A DNA stretch of 64,000 nt from Chinchilla lanigera (GCF_000276665.1 NW_004955404.1:28568272-28632271), one strand, 5' to 3'; shown: positions 11,557 to 24,169, counted from the stretch's first letter. The notes: a model not told the origin generated them from the sequence alone. Numbers and translations are program-made.

Positions 11557-12769
11557 GTAGTGCTGGAACACCTTAAGCTGTACTGTATGGGAGATTTTTG
11601 TCAGAGCTTAAAAGACCAGAAAGCCTGAGACCAAAATTAAGAACAGAAAACTAATTAATCTTGTAGAAGAAATTTCAAGGCAGTGAAATGTTAAGGTGGT
11701 GGTACTACAATTGGGGGCTTTTAGCCAGGTCTGTGTCGAGAATCAAGAACAAAAAGCCCAGCAGAACAATTTAAAATATTGTGAATTTGGCCAGAAAAAA
11801 AGAAGCTCCAGTAAAGCTGTAGACTGCAGTGATAGAACAGAGCAGACCTTGATTACTGAGAAGGAATAGGAGAATGGAAAAGATAGCCTGAGGGCATTAA
11901 AAGAAGCAACAAGTCTCCACCCTTTGCAGCCTCAAAATTGCAAAAGTGAAAGACTGCTTTGAGAAGAAAGTCCTAGAGTACCATGTTCCAGAATGGCATC
12001 AACCTAGAGAATTTGTTCTTTGAAATTGGATTCAGAGTACTCAGCAATTCAGGCACTTAACCCCTACAACCAAGAGAGAGGGCAGCCTGGTTACTGCTCC
12101 TGCTGGCAGCAGACTTTAGCCTCATCCACATGGCACTGATTTTAGGTGTGCACAGAATGGAAGAGTTTTGGAGTCAGGAAGGCTTCCACACAGATTTCAG
12201 AAGGTTTGGGAGACCAAGCAGTGTGCCCCTGAAAGGGCAGTGTGTGAAGCTGTGAGGGTGAAGCCAAAGGTACAATGGAGACCCCAAAATCTTAGAGAAG
12301 TCAGGAACATGGATTGTCTGACAGAAACTGCAAGGAGGGAGCAGAACCAGCCCCAGCGAGAAGCCAAATAGCTACAACCACTGGAAGTGCTATAGGGATA
12401 GTGCCATTCAAGCCCTTTGGAGTTCACCTCTTGCCACAGATTGCCCAAGATGCTGCATATGGAACTACAAGACTTATGTCTGCCCTGTTGGACTTTAGAC
12501 TTTAGACTTTGGGTACCATTCCTTTGTATCCCCTCATTTGTACCTTTTGGAATAGTAATGCTTATTTTGTGCCATTGTATGTTGGAAGTGTTTAACTTTC
12601 TTTTTATTTGTACAAGGGCTCACAGCTAACAGTTTGCCTTAAATCTCAGAGGAGACTTGGAACTTAGACTTTTCAGTGATAACTGTTAGGCTTCAGCAAT
12701 TCTTAGGAATAGGCTAAATGCCTTTTTCATAAAGGAATGTACAGGAGTGTTTGGGGGACAGGGGAAGAA

Positions 12770-13182
12770 TGCTATGGTTTGTGTCCATATGTCCACTCAA
12801 AGTCTCACGCAGTCTTAAATGGGGCTTTTTCAGAGGTGGCTGAATCTAGAATGTGTGATTGATTCATAGTGCAATGCTAGGATTAAGGGTATGTAATTAC
12901 TAAACCAGTCCACTGATTGGTCTGGCACTTCCCTAATCACAGTAGCATAGACAGAGTATAGCAGGGGCAGAAAGACACTGTTAAGATTCCTTGTTGCTTT
13001 GCACCTTGCACCCACCAGGAACGTTTCTCCTCTGTGAGGCCACACCACGCCACTCCACCTTGCCTTGAAGCCAGCCAGTTATGGACTGAAACCTGTACAA
13101 AATGTGAGCCAAATAAACATTTCCTCCTTTAACTTTGGGTGTCAGGTGTTTTGTCTCAGCAACATGAAAAGTAACTAAGACA
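12770..13182 (+). repeat. 3' LTR of MaLR element
   Basis: 413 bp, TG...CA, homologous to 10870-11275. The TATA-like box of the 5' copy is mutated here (gagtatagcagg near 12955), while the aataaa signal (13112-13117) is kept. The 72-aa and 78-aa minus frames at 12830-13217 are antisense artefacts. Confidence 0.9.
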
Positions 13183-13326
13183 CAGACAGACATCAAATAC
13201 TTTGTAAATTGTCCCACTGAAGGAAAATATTAAGTAGAGCAAATGAAAATATTTTACCTTTATTTCTGTGAATCAAAGAAGTGAGATTTGATGTTTCTAA
13301 TATTTCTTTAGAGTTTGATGTCACAA

Positions 13327-13437
13327 TTTTCACTCATAAGATTATATGGTTGACTCTCTAATATTGATAATAATATTGAAGTAATAATATTGCTTCATTT
13401 TCACTCGTAAGATTATATGGTTGACACTCTAATATTG
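13327..13437 (+). repeat. Local tandem duplication, 71-bp period
   Basis: A 40-bp segment at 13327-13366 recurs at 13398-13437 with two substitutions. The intervening sequence is rich in taatattg units. Confidence 0.9.
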
Positions 13438-13569
13438 CCAAATTACACTGATCTTCAACCAGCCACCACATATGACTTCAGCCCTACTGGTATAACTGAG
13501 CAGTAAATATCTATTCAACTGACTTGACTTCTCTCATTTTCTTCAGACCTGCCCTAATGGTTAAAACAT

Positions 13570-14290
13570 GGCACATTTACCTGCATTTGCATTAGTCAGA
13601 GACAATGTAAACAATGCAATTTTACCTGACTTTGCGTTGTCAGGTAACTGCAAAAACAAATTCTGATTGAAATTGAAGAGTGTGAAAAGTACGTGACCGT
13701 GGAAACTTACTAAGAGGACCAAAACGGCTCAGGTTTGAAGCTAATTTTTGCAAAGGAAGATCAAATAGAAGGACAGTTCCCAATGACTTCTCAGAATGTC
13801 TAGGCTGATTTTTGCCATAAAGCCCATCTGTGCTGCTATTTGTGGATATTTATTGAGAATGGGTCCCTATGAGTGGTATTCACAAGATCAGTGGTGAAAC
13901 CCTGTGTTGGGAACTAACAGGCCATTACTGACTCATTGTCTATTCATTTTAGATTGTTTCTATGGAGGATTTATAGAAACAATACCAAGGTGGCACCAAG
14001 GTGGCTATCAATGCTGTTTACAGACAATTTAGAGGAATAAACCTGCAGTTATGCTCGGGCTAGCTTCCCTTGTGGTCCTGGGGTGTAGTGTTCTAATCCT
14101 ATTGTGACGTGATTGTTTCACCATAAAGTGCTCCGCAGAGACCTGTAATTGGCGTACAGGTTCAAATTAGATTGCTGTGTGTTTAGGAAAGCTAGGGTCA
14201 TTTCAAATCAGCTCCTCTCATTAAGAAGCGGGCGATGAAGTCCTCCGTTACCGGAAATCTAACGTATACATTATCTTTTATTATAAAGAC
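13570..14290. promoter_or_regulatory. Candidate conserved non-coding/regulatory segment
   Basis: Unique sequence with balanced composition, scattered CpGs and no repeat signature. It has several perfect inverted repeats: ttacctgac/gtcaggtaa (13622-13630, 13639-13647), an 11-bp pair attgtttctat/atagaaacaat (13953-13963, 13973-13983) and acctgta/tacaggt (14141-14147, 14155-14161). Three CAGGTA E-box-like sites occur in 70 bp (13578-13583 and 13623-13628 on minus, 13641-13646 on plus). A direct repeat ccaaggtggc lies at 13985-13994 and 13996-14005. Regulatory function is inferred from sequence character only; no conservation was measured. Confidence 0.35.
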
Positions 14291-15064
14291 AATACCTAGA
14301 GCATGTGCTCACTGACACTAGCACACATATATCACCCACCTTGCCTTTCATCACCATGAGGAGGAAGACAATGTAAAAATGCAAAGCACATTTCTGAGAA
14401 TGGAAATTAAATATTTACCAGCTATGTATCATGGAACACTGGCTTTAGCAGCTAAAACAGGGAGGCAAAGGAGAAATAATAGATGAAAAAAAAATCCAAC
14501 AATTAGTTCTGCTGTCTTATAGTAAGAACATTTTAGGACATTGTGGAAGCCTGTCTCTAGCAGCCAAGAATCCCTGTGGTACCTACATCACAGTTAGTGA
14601 CGCGGTTGAATGAAAGTCAGATCTCAGAGTGAAATATGTTCTTCCTAAGCTTTCTTTTACGGAGCTCCAGCTAAGTCTTCAAAACACTGACAACAAAATA
14701 TACTTCTTAATGAATACTGAACATACACATGAAGCAAGATTACTCTTTGGAGAATTAAAATCTAGAGCAAACTTACTATTTCAGTGGCAAAAATAATAAA
14801 AATTCCACAACCTCATAAGTAAGTAAACCTCTTTCAGGTCTTTGCTTCAACTTTCTGACGATCATGGAGAAAAAACATATTTGAAAGAAACTGAAATGAA
14901 AAGAAAACTATGTGATTCAAAAAACTAATATTAGAAAATGAAGAAATAAAACAGTTAAAATAAATTATGATTATGAAAGAAGAAAGGACATGAAGGAAAA
15001 AGAATAACTGAAAAGCACAATGAGGATATATTTTAAAAATAAATGAAGGAAGGGGAAAGAGGTA
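14291..15064. other. AT-rich non-coding sequence
   Basis: No gene, repeat or RNA recognised. The 117-aa minus frame at 14834-15187 overlaps an LTR and is low-complexity, hydrophobic and without motif. Confidence 0.45.
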
Positions 15065-15412
15065 GTGTTGCAATCTGAAACTCTGCATCCCCTTCAAAAT
15101 ACTTATGTTGAAACTATAATCCCCAGGTGATGGTGTTAAGAGGTGGGGACTTTGGGAGATGAAGTCATGAATGGGAATAACGCACACATAAATGAGACCC
15201 CAGCAAATGAGCTAACCTCTTCCACCTTGTGAGGACACAAAGAGGCATTGTCTATGTAGCATGAAATGGGCCCTCACCAGACATTGGTTGTGCTGACACC
15301 TTGATCTTGGAATTCTCAGTTTCCAGAACTGTCAAAAATGAATTTCTGTTATTTATGTTATCTAGATTAGCATTTTTTTATTGGTGCCCAAGCGGACTAA
15401 AATAGGAAGCGG
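15065..15412 (+). mobile_element. MLT1-like solo LTR
   Basis: Old MaLR LTR order: 'aaaatacttatgttgaaact' near 15097, 'gtgatggtgttaagaggtgg' near 15127, 'caccttgatcttggaattct' near 15298 and 'aaatgaatttctgttattta' near 15337, ending in 'ggactaaaatagg'. No internal region attached. Confidence 0.72.
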
Positions 15413-15552
15413 GATAGAAATGAGGGTGGGGGAAAAAAGAAATTTTCTGCTTCAATGAAAGGAATTGATTTGCTTTCAGATAAGTAAAAACTGTAGATTT
15501 AGATTGAATATGAACCCCATTCTAATAAGCCAATTAGTGCACACATACTCTT

Positions 15553-15560
<8 letters not shown>

Positions 15561-15591
<31 letters not shown>
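15561..15591. repeat. (AC)n microsatellite
   Basis: Uninterrupted AC dinucleotide repeat of about 31 bases. Confidence 0.97.
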
Positions 15592-15593
<2 letters not shown>

Positions 15594-15679
15594 CACAAAT
15601 GCTTCTCTGGAATCCAAATACATCTCCAAGCTGCCAGTCATAAAAATGAATCTCAGAGACAACAGCATAAGGTCCCTGC

Positions 15680-16540
15680 TAGGGGTTGAATTGAACCCAC
15701 GCCCCAATATTTTGGAATCTTAACCTCCAGTAGTTTAAAATGCAGCTGCATTTGGGCATTGGGTACTCAGAGAGATGATCAAGTTAAAATGGTGTTATTA
15801 GCATGGGTCCCAATCTCAAGTGAATGTTGTCCTTAAAAAAGACTGCATTTGGACACAGAAACAGAGGGGAAATAGCATGATCTGACATGGAGGATTTGAT
15901 CATCCAGACATCAAGAAAAGGGTTCTGGAACAGGTCCTTCCTTTATGGTCCTTGGAAGGAACCAATCTTCCTAACTCTTTGACCTTGGACTTCTAGTTTG
16001 TGGAACTAAGGAGGAATGTACACTTCTGTTGTTTCATGGATAAACCTGGAGGACATTAAGTTCAGTGAAATAAGCCACACACCAAAAAGCAAATACCACA
16101 TGATCTCAGTTATATGTGGACCTTAAAAAAGTCAAACTCATAGAAGTAGAGAGTAGAATGCTGATTACCAAATGTGGGACAAAGGAAGGGAGTAGGAAGA
16201 GTGGGGAGAAGATGCTATGCAGGGGATATAAAATTTCAGATAAGAGAAAGATGTTTTGAAGATCTATTCCATAGCATTGTGTCTATATTAATAACAATGT
16301 ATTGTCTATTTCAAAATTGCTAAATGATTAGATTTCCAATATTCTCACTGCAAAAAATGTAACATGCTGCATATTTTAAGCTTGATTTAATTATTACATA
16401 GTATAAATATATATCAAAATATCACACTATGCTTCATAAATATATGCAATAATTATTTGCCAATTAAAATAGAATAAGTAAATTTACTTCTGTTGTTTAA
16501 GCCTCTTAGTTTGTTATGGAGACACTAAAAAGCTCATACA
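15680..16540 (+). mobile_element. MLT1-like LTR split by an L1 insertion
   Basis: Left part 15680-16034 has the MLT1 order ('gaatcttaacctccagtagt', 'ctttgaccttggacttctag', 'gaactaaggaggaatgtaca'). The right end 16499-16540 continues it ('aagcctcttagtttgttatg'). The break is filled by the L1 fragment at 16035-16485. Confidence 0.75.
16035..16485 (+). mobile_element. 5'-truncated L1 3' end inserted into MLT1
   Basis: Begins with the end-of-ORF2/3' UTR pattern 'catggataaacctggaggac' and 'agttcagtgaaataagccac' and runs to an A-rich end at about 16485. Perfect 13-bp target duplications acttctgttgttt at 16022-16034 and 16486-16498. Confidence 0.87.
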
Positions 16541-19500
16541 ATATAGCTTCATAGTCAAGAAATCTGACTCTCAACTGATCAGTCCTTTAGCAGTTCTCTC
16601 CAAACCTTCCCAATTCCTCAGGAGTTCCTTCAGGAGACTCTTTAACATGAACCTCAGGGCTGCAGATGCTTTGCCTTCTGCAAAGTAACCTGTGAATTCT
16701 TTTCTTCTTGTTTGCTTGTGCACATCAAACAGACATAATTACCCATTGGCAAATGCTTCTGGCCTACTGTCTTCAGGGACCTATGATGTTCAAAGCCTGC
16801 TGGGATGAAAGAACTTCCTAAGGTTCAGAAGCATAACCTAATACCAGCGTCCAGGGAAATAACACCAAACTTTGTCTGTCATGGCTATATCCACCCAAAG
16901 AGCTCTCTCCATATATTTGCAGCTGTGATCATTTCCACAGATATTCAATGGTGATGTTGCATTCTGCTAAAATATAGCAGCACAGAAAGTGGGACATAAC
17001 ATCAGGAATTTGTGGTAGGGTTAATCTAGGATCTGCATGTACTATTGCTACATCTCTAAATCCCTGGAAAATAGTCCCCACAGCACCCTAACCCAGAGAC
17101 AGCTTGCTCCTTCATGTACTCTCCTTGACATACTTAACATACTCTCCTTAATATACTAATGTATTTAACATACTCTAATTTTAGGGAAGAACTTCAAACA
17201 TATGCTTCTTAGCAGCAATCTTAGTGGTAACTGCTTCCTTGATGTCTCAGACATGTGGATCAAAGGGCATGTCCTTTCTGCCTTTTATCTTAGAAAGACA
17301 TTGTAGTTTGCTGATTAAAAGGCATAAATAAGATATGTGATCTTGAAACTATCAATCTTGTCTTCCAGAAAATGAGTGGAAAGTGTACTAGAAAATCTGT
17401 AGATCCCTCTTGTGATAATGATATTAGTGGTATTTTTGAGAGGTTGCTCTTTCCTAACTCCTCCATATTTGCAGGCCTGGAGCCATTCCCAAAGTGCTCC
17501 TTTATCAGCCCTGTCTGGCCTCATCAACAGTTTTCTCCAAGGTGAATGTTCATATGACTCCCTTGGAGTCTCTTTTACAAGGAAAGAATGAAAACTCTAT
17601 ACTCCATCTGAAACCCTACCATATCAGTGGTTTAAGCGGATTCCTTTCACCATCAAAAAGCTCTGTTACATAATGTACCTATTAGACCAGGCAGAACCTC
17701 ATCTGATGGTAAATGATAGGTCACAGAAAGTTCATGCCCAATAACAGAAGTAGCACATCAGTGTTACCAGGGCACACATGCACAGAAGGATGCAGGAGCC
17801 ATCAATAATCATGTTTAGTCTTGATAATTACAATTATTATTAGCTCAGTAATAGTTACTGCCATCTTCTTTCTACTGACTTAGTAAAGAGCAACTAATAA
17901 TAATCAGGGATCAAATGTATAAACCAAATGATGGTCCTCACCCAAGCACAAAATGCTCTTTCTAAAGAACTAGTAAATGCTGTATCTTTCTGTGTGTGTA
18001 TTTGTGGGTGTGTGCTTAACCCGGGAAAATTAAATTTCCTAGGTGACAGGGGGTTGATAACCACTACACTTTCTCTTCTTTCTAGTAAATCATAGGCCTT
18101 CCATCAGCTATCTTTGAAACTATGCAATGTAGCAGGGACTAGCAAAAGAATTCCCCTTCTGGCTGCACTTTGAATCTTCTTAAAACCTAATTCAAAGTAT
18201 TGTCATTCTTTTGTAGACACAAGTCTATAAACTCATTCTCCAGGTAGACGTTTTGAAACAAAACATGGGGACTTCTGAGACATGAAGGGCTCCTTAGTAA
18301 TTAAGATAAAATAAGGATTCCCATGCCGGCTCTCTATTACAGATCTGTGAAACAGCTCGATACTTCACTTCATGGACCTGAAGCCCACTCGGGCCATCGA
18401 GTTGAAAACTGGTGTATTATTATTCTTTGATGTCTACAGCTTAGTAGCACAAAGCTGGTCTCTGAGCACTTACTCTCTATAAAGACACTCCAAATGTTTG
18501 GCCTTTGGGCTGTAAATATTGTGTCACCATTGATTTTTAACATATAAAGTGTATTTTCCTGAATGTCAAGTATTTTCAAAGTGCAGGCCTTCCCAAGAGC
18601 ACAAAGTAGAAGGAATTAAAGATGCCTTAAAAGCTAGAGCTACAAGCTAGCAGGGAAGAAAGGCAAGGTAAGGAGGAATAAATGTGAACAATATTTCAAG
18701 TATTGTGTTCTCTTTCATGGTTTAGTTTAGGATGTTGTGTGAAACTATCTCATTGCCACTAAAGATATTTTACCACCACTACTGTAAGGTCCATTCCTCT
18801 GTAGTACCAGCTGTGTTCTAAACACTACATTCAGCACTATTGTAACCTCTCTTTATGAGAAAGTACTCCTATTAACTTCTCTATCCTGCATAATAAATAG
18901 ATGCAGAAAGTTGTCAAATGAATAAATTCTATCAAATCTACCTCTCAAACAGTCAAATTACATTTCTAAACCACTGATGCCAAATACCCTGTTAGAATAT
19001 CAAAACAAATTAGAAAGTACAACTACCAGAAAATAATTTCAAGAGGTTCTTTATGCATAAGAAATCCGTCAAATTTCTCCTTCACTTCCTGGCAGAGTGT
19101 TGAATATAGTAAGATTTAAACAAAATAAAGTGATATTTTCTTTCTCTTTTAAAAAATAATAAGTTCAGAGAAATGTGTTGAGCTATATCCCAGACTCTGA
19201 CACACTACTCTTTCTCTATCAGCCCCTATGCCAATTCACAATAGTACTATCAAGGAGTTCTGACCTCCTAGGTGTAACCTGAGATGTCCCTAAGGCCTGG
19301 GGGGACCTGAGAGAGCTATTCTCTTCCCTCGGTCAATCAGGTTCTCACCAGACAAATGCAAGCGAATTTAAGAGAAAAAAGAAAACCCTTTATACAAAGC
19401 ACTCTTGACTTGAGTTTGCCTGTGTATGAATTTAAAAACATAAAGATTTTGTCACCTATACTTTAAAAGAAAGTGGATAGAATTTTATCAAACTTCTAAA

Positions 19501-22174
19501 GCCCTGACTGCTTTATTATATGTGATGTAATATGTGTCAATATGTAATGCAAATCATTTTTCAATTTCAAGAGCTTAAAATGTAGACTTTTAACTTGAAA
19601 GTCCAAAGAAATGAAATTGAGACATTAGATCATTTCTGGAAAAGACCAGAAAGAAGAATAAAGAAATAGATCTCTATGAGGAAACTTGTGAACTAATTAG
19701 CAAAAAGGTTAGAAGTAAATGTTAAAATGATCCCCTCGCAACTTCATTCAATTTATTAATATCTTCTTTTATAAAGCTCTCCTGCTCTTCTGCCTTACCT
19801 GGGAGTTTTATGGCGAAATTTTGTGATTCATTTTTGTGATCCATTCACCCCATGACCTCTCCCATATCCTCACCCTTCATCTCCTATAATTACTCCTGAC
19901 CTTCACTAATTAACTGGGAAAATTCATTAATATCTACACTTCAGCAATTTAGCAATGCATATTTAGCAATATATTCAGCAATTCATACTAAGGTTCTTGA
20001 ATCATTCCCAATCTACCCTTAAAACTATATTATGTATGTGCTTTTAGGACGTTTTTCAGAGTGGTGCTAAGAAACAGATCAATTATTTTTAAATTTATAT
20101 GAAACATAAAAGCATTTTTGTCCTGACTCAATTCAGTGCAAACTAACCAGTATTAATTGAGATTCTCTCATATTCTGAGCTCATTGGCTAGCTGGGTCAT
20201 TAAAAGAAAAGCAAAGGAAATTAGTCTGTGCCCAAGAGAAACCTTAGTCCCATCATCACCGTGAAGGAACCGTGTTACCTTTGGTCCATCATTTCTCTGG
20301 CTTCTAGTTTCTTTAAATGAAAATGGTGAAGCTAGATGGACTTTTAGATCTCTCTAGTATCTCAAGTAATCCCTGTCTCTTCTGAACCTTTAAGTCTATG
20401 CACTGTTATCACACTCTAACTGTGTCAATGAGTGAAATAAGGACTGGAAGAAATGAAGGATTAGAGTATACTGCAATATAAGCAATATACTTGATTATTG
20501 TTTGAATACAAAAAGGAACTCTTGGGCAAGTACTTAGTGTTTATAGTTATGGGACTACAGTAACAAAATTGCAAGAAAGTGGGGTTATTTTCTTATATAT
20601 CTTTTCAGAAAATTGACTTTATTTGCTACATAATACATCATCTAAAACACTAATAATAATATGCTTTGTCCAAAATTATGTTAAGATAGTGATTAATGTG
20701 CAAGCCATTCTTTTAGAAATTTTAGGACATTTTAGGTTCGCATTCTTAGTTACAAAAGATAAAACCTTTTGCCTCTAAATGGACATAAAACCAAATTATA
20801 AACAAATTCTATTTGCTGTATGTTTTAAGAGAATAACAGGCTAAGCTTGTAGATATGATATACCAATTTTCACTATTGAAATAATCACAGGCTGAGGTTT
20901 GCAGTGAAGTCTTTATGAAATGACACCCTATTGATGTAATTTATTTCATTATTACCTTTCCAATAAAATAATCATTAAGAATCTACAAGTATTGCAGGCT
21001 GAGAACTTTGAAATTTGGTTTTTGTTCAGAAAATTTAGTTCTTTAGATCAATAGTTCTCAAAGCTATCATATTGTCTTTCTCACTTTGCTCTCTTGATCA
21101 CATTTGATTACCTGATAATAATATATCCACTACACAGTTTAGGAAGAACATACTTCCTTCACTTGATTATAATGAGTAAAACAGTTTAAACACAGACCAT
21201 TTGCCTATAACTATCCTAATTTCCTAGTTAATATTAAAAGCTAATATTCATTCATCTATCCCTAATTTTGTGTCAGGCATTGTTCAGAGTATTACAGACA
21301 GTTCTCTAGCAGAAACAAGGGAAAAAAGTCTTTGCCTTTTGGCAAATGACATTCCAGTATTGGAAAGGCAGATAATAAACACAGTAAACAGAAAAATTGA
21401 CGAGCGCTACTTAAAAAGTGGCAGTACATGTGTTGGGCTATTTTTTCTTATATAGTGGATCAGTCCTAGTTATACATAATGCATCTAGCCTCCACAAAGC
21501 ACTCAGATACTGATATAATTAGACTCATTTCTGAGGTCTTTCTATAGTTCATGCATCAAACACAGGCCCTTCAGGCAGCTGTGCTTGGGTCCAAAGGCAC
21601 GGGATGTTAAAGAAATGAGCACAGTCATGCTAACACTGCCCTTCCTCCCTGACATATGTAAGATGACAGTGATTGCCCAAGGCATTCTAATTACGAAGTA
21701 TTTAGTAGTCAGAATCTAGCATACACCTGCCAGAAACTTAAGAGAGATGCTGCACCAGGATTTTATCTAACGTGGGAACCCTGCTGGAAGCCAAGTTCTG
21801 AAGATGTTGGTGGCAGCATAAAATCCACATGCCTTCAGAGTTTGGTTGGAATTCCCTGGAATTTCCCTATAGAGGGCAGGTGCCCTTTTATCAGTCAGTC
21901 TTTCATTCCATAAGGTTAAGCCACAAGCATTAAAGAGGAGAGTGCTTTGCTGCAACTTGCATTAGAAACATAATTTACAAATCCAGATGACTACACATCT
22001 CACCTGGATATATATCTGAAGGGTTTTTGAAATGAGGGTCATATAACATTTGGTTGAGAGTTATGCGGTAGTATCAAAGTATTGTAAATAAATGAGCATG
22101 TTTTCTCAAGGGCTCCTCAAATTTAAGGCTGAACATGTTAAATCATAAGTATTAAAGTAAAAATGCAAGTTTTA
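16541..22174. other. Long mostly unique non-coding stretch
   Basis: About 5.6 kb with no gene. Short frames (for example 17315-17527, 18370-18579, 21270-21455) have no motif or context. Weak MIR-like antisense pattern near 18815-18960 and an antisense L2 3'-end-like pattern at about 21245-21405 ('gtgtcaggcattgttcagag', 'gacattccagtattggaaag'). Otherwise nothing recognised. Confidence 0.45.
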
Positions 22175-22250
22175 GGCCCAAGGATGTAGCTTAATGGTAC
22201 AGAGCTTAGTGCAAGGCCCTGGATTCCATCCCCAGCACTACAAAAATAAA
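22175..22250 (+). mobile_element. Degenerate ID SINE
   Basis: Sense ID-like tRNA-derived sequence: 'ggatgtagcttaatggtaca' (A-box region) and 'aggccctggattccatcccc' (B-box region), ending in an A-rich tail. More diverged than the copies at 24046 and 30805. Confidence 0.75.
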
Positions 22251-23673
22251 TGTAAATTTCATAATGATTTAGAGAAAGTATTACTGAAATAAAAATTTTG
22301 TGAATAGTTTTCTAAGAAGATAATTTTAAAAATCAACATGCCCACCATTGCTGCTTCTAATTTTGTACATCAAATACACTGTTCATTAACACTTTAGATT
22401 TTTAGTATGATGGTGTTCCTAATGCTATACCACAGAAAAATACCAGAAAACAGAAGGAAATCCAGGAAATAAATCTGTTTCCAGCCTGTCAGAAGTAAAT
22501 ATGGAAAAGTCAAACACATTTGCTTATTGCATATACCTGCTGTGTTAATCTGATGATAATAACAGGAGATATAAATAATTAACTGCCATCTTATATGCCA
22601 CTGTGTAGGTGGAAGTCGGGAATCTCATTTTACCAAATATCAAGTTAATGAAGCAAAGCCATATAAAACCAAAAATTCATTTTTTTCCTACAATTTAGGG
22701 AATGCAAATTCTCAAAGGGCTCCTTTTGAAATTTTACTTTGTTCACTGAATTTCCACCCACTTCTTTACATAGAACTTGTGTGGCGTCATATCAGCTACA
22801 AATTACTGCCTGAAATATTTCAGATTACAAAATTAGGGCTCAGAGAGTGCCTGAAATACTATCAACTGCAATATCTCTTGTAGCAATGTCTCTCCTCAGA
22901 TACCCAGACAAGTTCATACCTGTCCTGTTTTAAAGATGTTCATTGAATGAGATCATGAACTTTTCTCTCTGGAAAATTCAGGTAAGCATTTAAAAACTTC
23001 ATGATTTGCAAAATATACATAATGTTGGATTCAAGCCCATGTTCCTGTACCTTTCAGTTTCTTCTGTCTGTTTATCCAATGGATAGAGAGTGGTGTCCAC
23101 TTTCATGGGCTTACCAATGCCTAATGTAAGTCTTACTGTCAGAATATGGCCAGGCCCCTTCCTTCATTTCTAGTGCAATGGTTAACCATGCAAGTCCATT
23201 TTCTAGTCCTAAATTCTTACTGACCACTAACAGCTCCAAACTCAGAGTAACAATATTTCTTAATATTTCTTAAAACTTGTTTTTTGTAGTTCATAAAACT
23301 GTTTCTTTTCCTTAAAGCTTATTTTTGGGAATTGAGAAATCTTGCCTCTACCTTCCTATTAAAAACTACATTTTGTGTGCAGCTTAGTTCAGAAACATAA
23401 ACCTCCAGTGGCGACGGTCCTCTGTGCTAAGTTTCTAAGGACTTTTCTGCATTTGAGCTACAGAAATTTCTCTGTCACCATGGACAGCACCCTCGGGGGC
23501 GACTGCCTTATTAAGGGATAGCTCAGTTCTCAACTGCAGACAAGGTGCTAGGTCTGAAATTTTAGTGTGAGAATAATGAAGAAGCTTATTAAGATGTTTC
23601 AATCACTTCTTTGTGGCATCACTTACCTCTCAAATTCTGACACAGAGATTTGGGCCAGAACCTGGAGTGTACA
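22251..23673. other. Unique non-coding sequence
   Basis: No coding signal. At 23395-23600 there is a more balanced, CpG-containing unique segment that could be a conserved non-coding element; nothing else noted. Confidence 0.4.
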
Positions 23674-23830
23674 TTTTTTTTTTTCATCTTTTTGAGACAG
23701 GGTCTCGATATGCAGTTCAGGTTGGCCTTGAGCTCACTTTGTAGCCCAGGCTGGTTCCGAATTTGCAATAATCCTCCTGCCTCAGCCTCCCAAGTGCTGG
23801 GATTACAGGCGTGCGCCACCACTCCCGGCA
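23674..23830 (-). mobile_element. B1 SINE (antisense)
   Basis: The plus strand shows the B1 reverse complement with T-run tail, 'tttgagacagggtctcgata', the internal duplication ('ggttggccttgagctcactt' / 'aggctggttccgaatttgca') and 'aagtgctgggattacaggcg'. The two frames crossing it (23619-23864 minus, 23650-23889 plus) are SINE translations, not genes. Confidence 0.93.
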
Positions 23831-24045
23831 AAGGACTGTGCGCTCTTAAACAGTCCTTCTCCACAGCATCTCCTGCCCTGCTCCAGTAACCCTGAGGTAC
23901 ACCCTAAGGGAATTTCACTAGAGAGAGAGTTCCCTCTGCTGCCACTGTCCTTTTCGTCTAGCTTTCTTTCTTGAGAAAGCATTATGAGTCCATGCTGGAT
24001 TTTCCAGAAGAGGGTTTAAGCTGCAGTCAACATGTATAGATGAGG

Positions 24046-24169
24046 GGGCTGGGGATTTACCTCAGCGGCAAAAGCGCCTGCCTGGCAAGCTCAAGGTCGT
24101 GAGTTCGGTTCCCGGTACCACAGAAAAACCAAAAAAAACAAAAAAACAAAAAAAACCACAAAAAACAAA
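24046..24169 (+). mobile_element. ID SINE, young copy
   Basis: Sense ID element from ggggctggggatttacctca through the A-box-like and B-box-like segments ('ggtcgtgagttcggttcccg') to a long A-rich tail with AAAC units. Flanked by acatgtatagatgag (24030-24044) and acatgtataggtgag (24170-24184), a target duplication with one substitution. The 111-aa minus frame at 24062-24397 is artefactual. Confidence 0.93.

Larger units (their letters stand above)
10870..13182 (+). mobile_element. Complete MaLR-type LTR retroelement with 5-bp TSD
   Basis: Two related LTRs (10870-11275 and 12770-13182) flank a roughly 1.5-kb internal region. Both LTRs begin TG and end CA, and the element is bounded by identical 5-bp duplications cagac (10865-10869 and 13183-13187), the size expected for ERVL/MaLR integration. 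The internal region has no gag-, pro- or pol-like open frame, typical of the non-autonomous MaLR group. A B1 SINE sits at 11405-11556. The short frames between 12168 and 12629 lie in the internal region and show no retroviral motif. The two LTRs differ at many sites, so the insertion is not young. Confidence 0.9.

Noticed and set aside
15561..15591. Repeated units considered as a CRISPR-like array
   Set aside because: Simple AC dinucleotide microsatellite in a mammalian genome.
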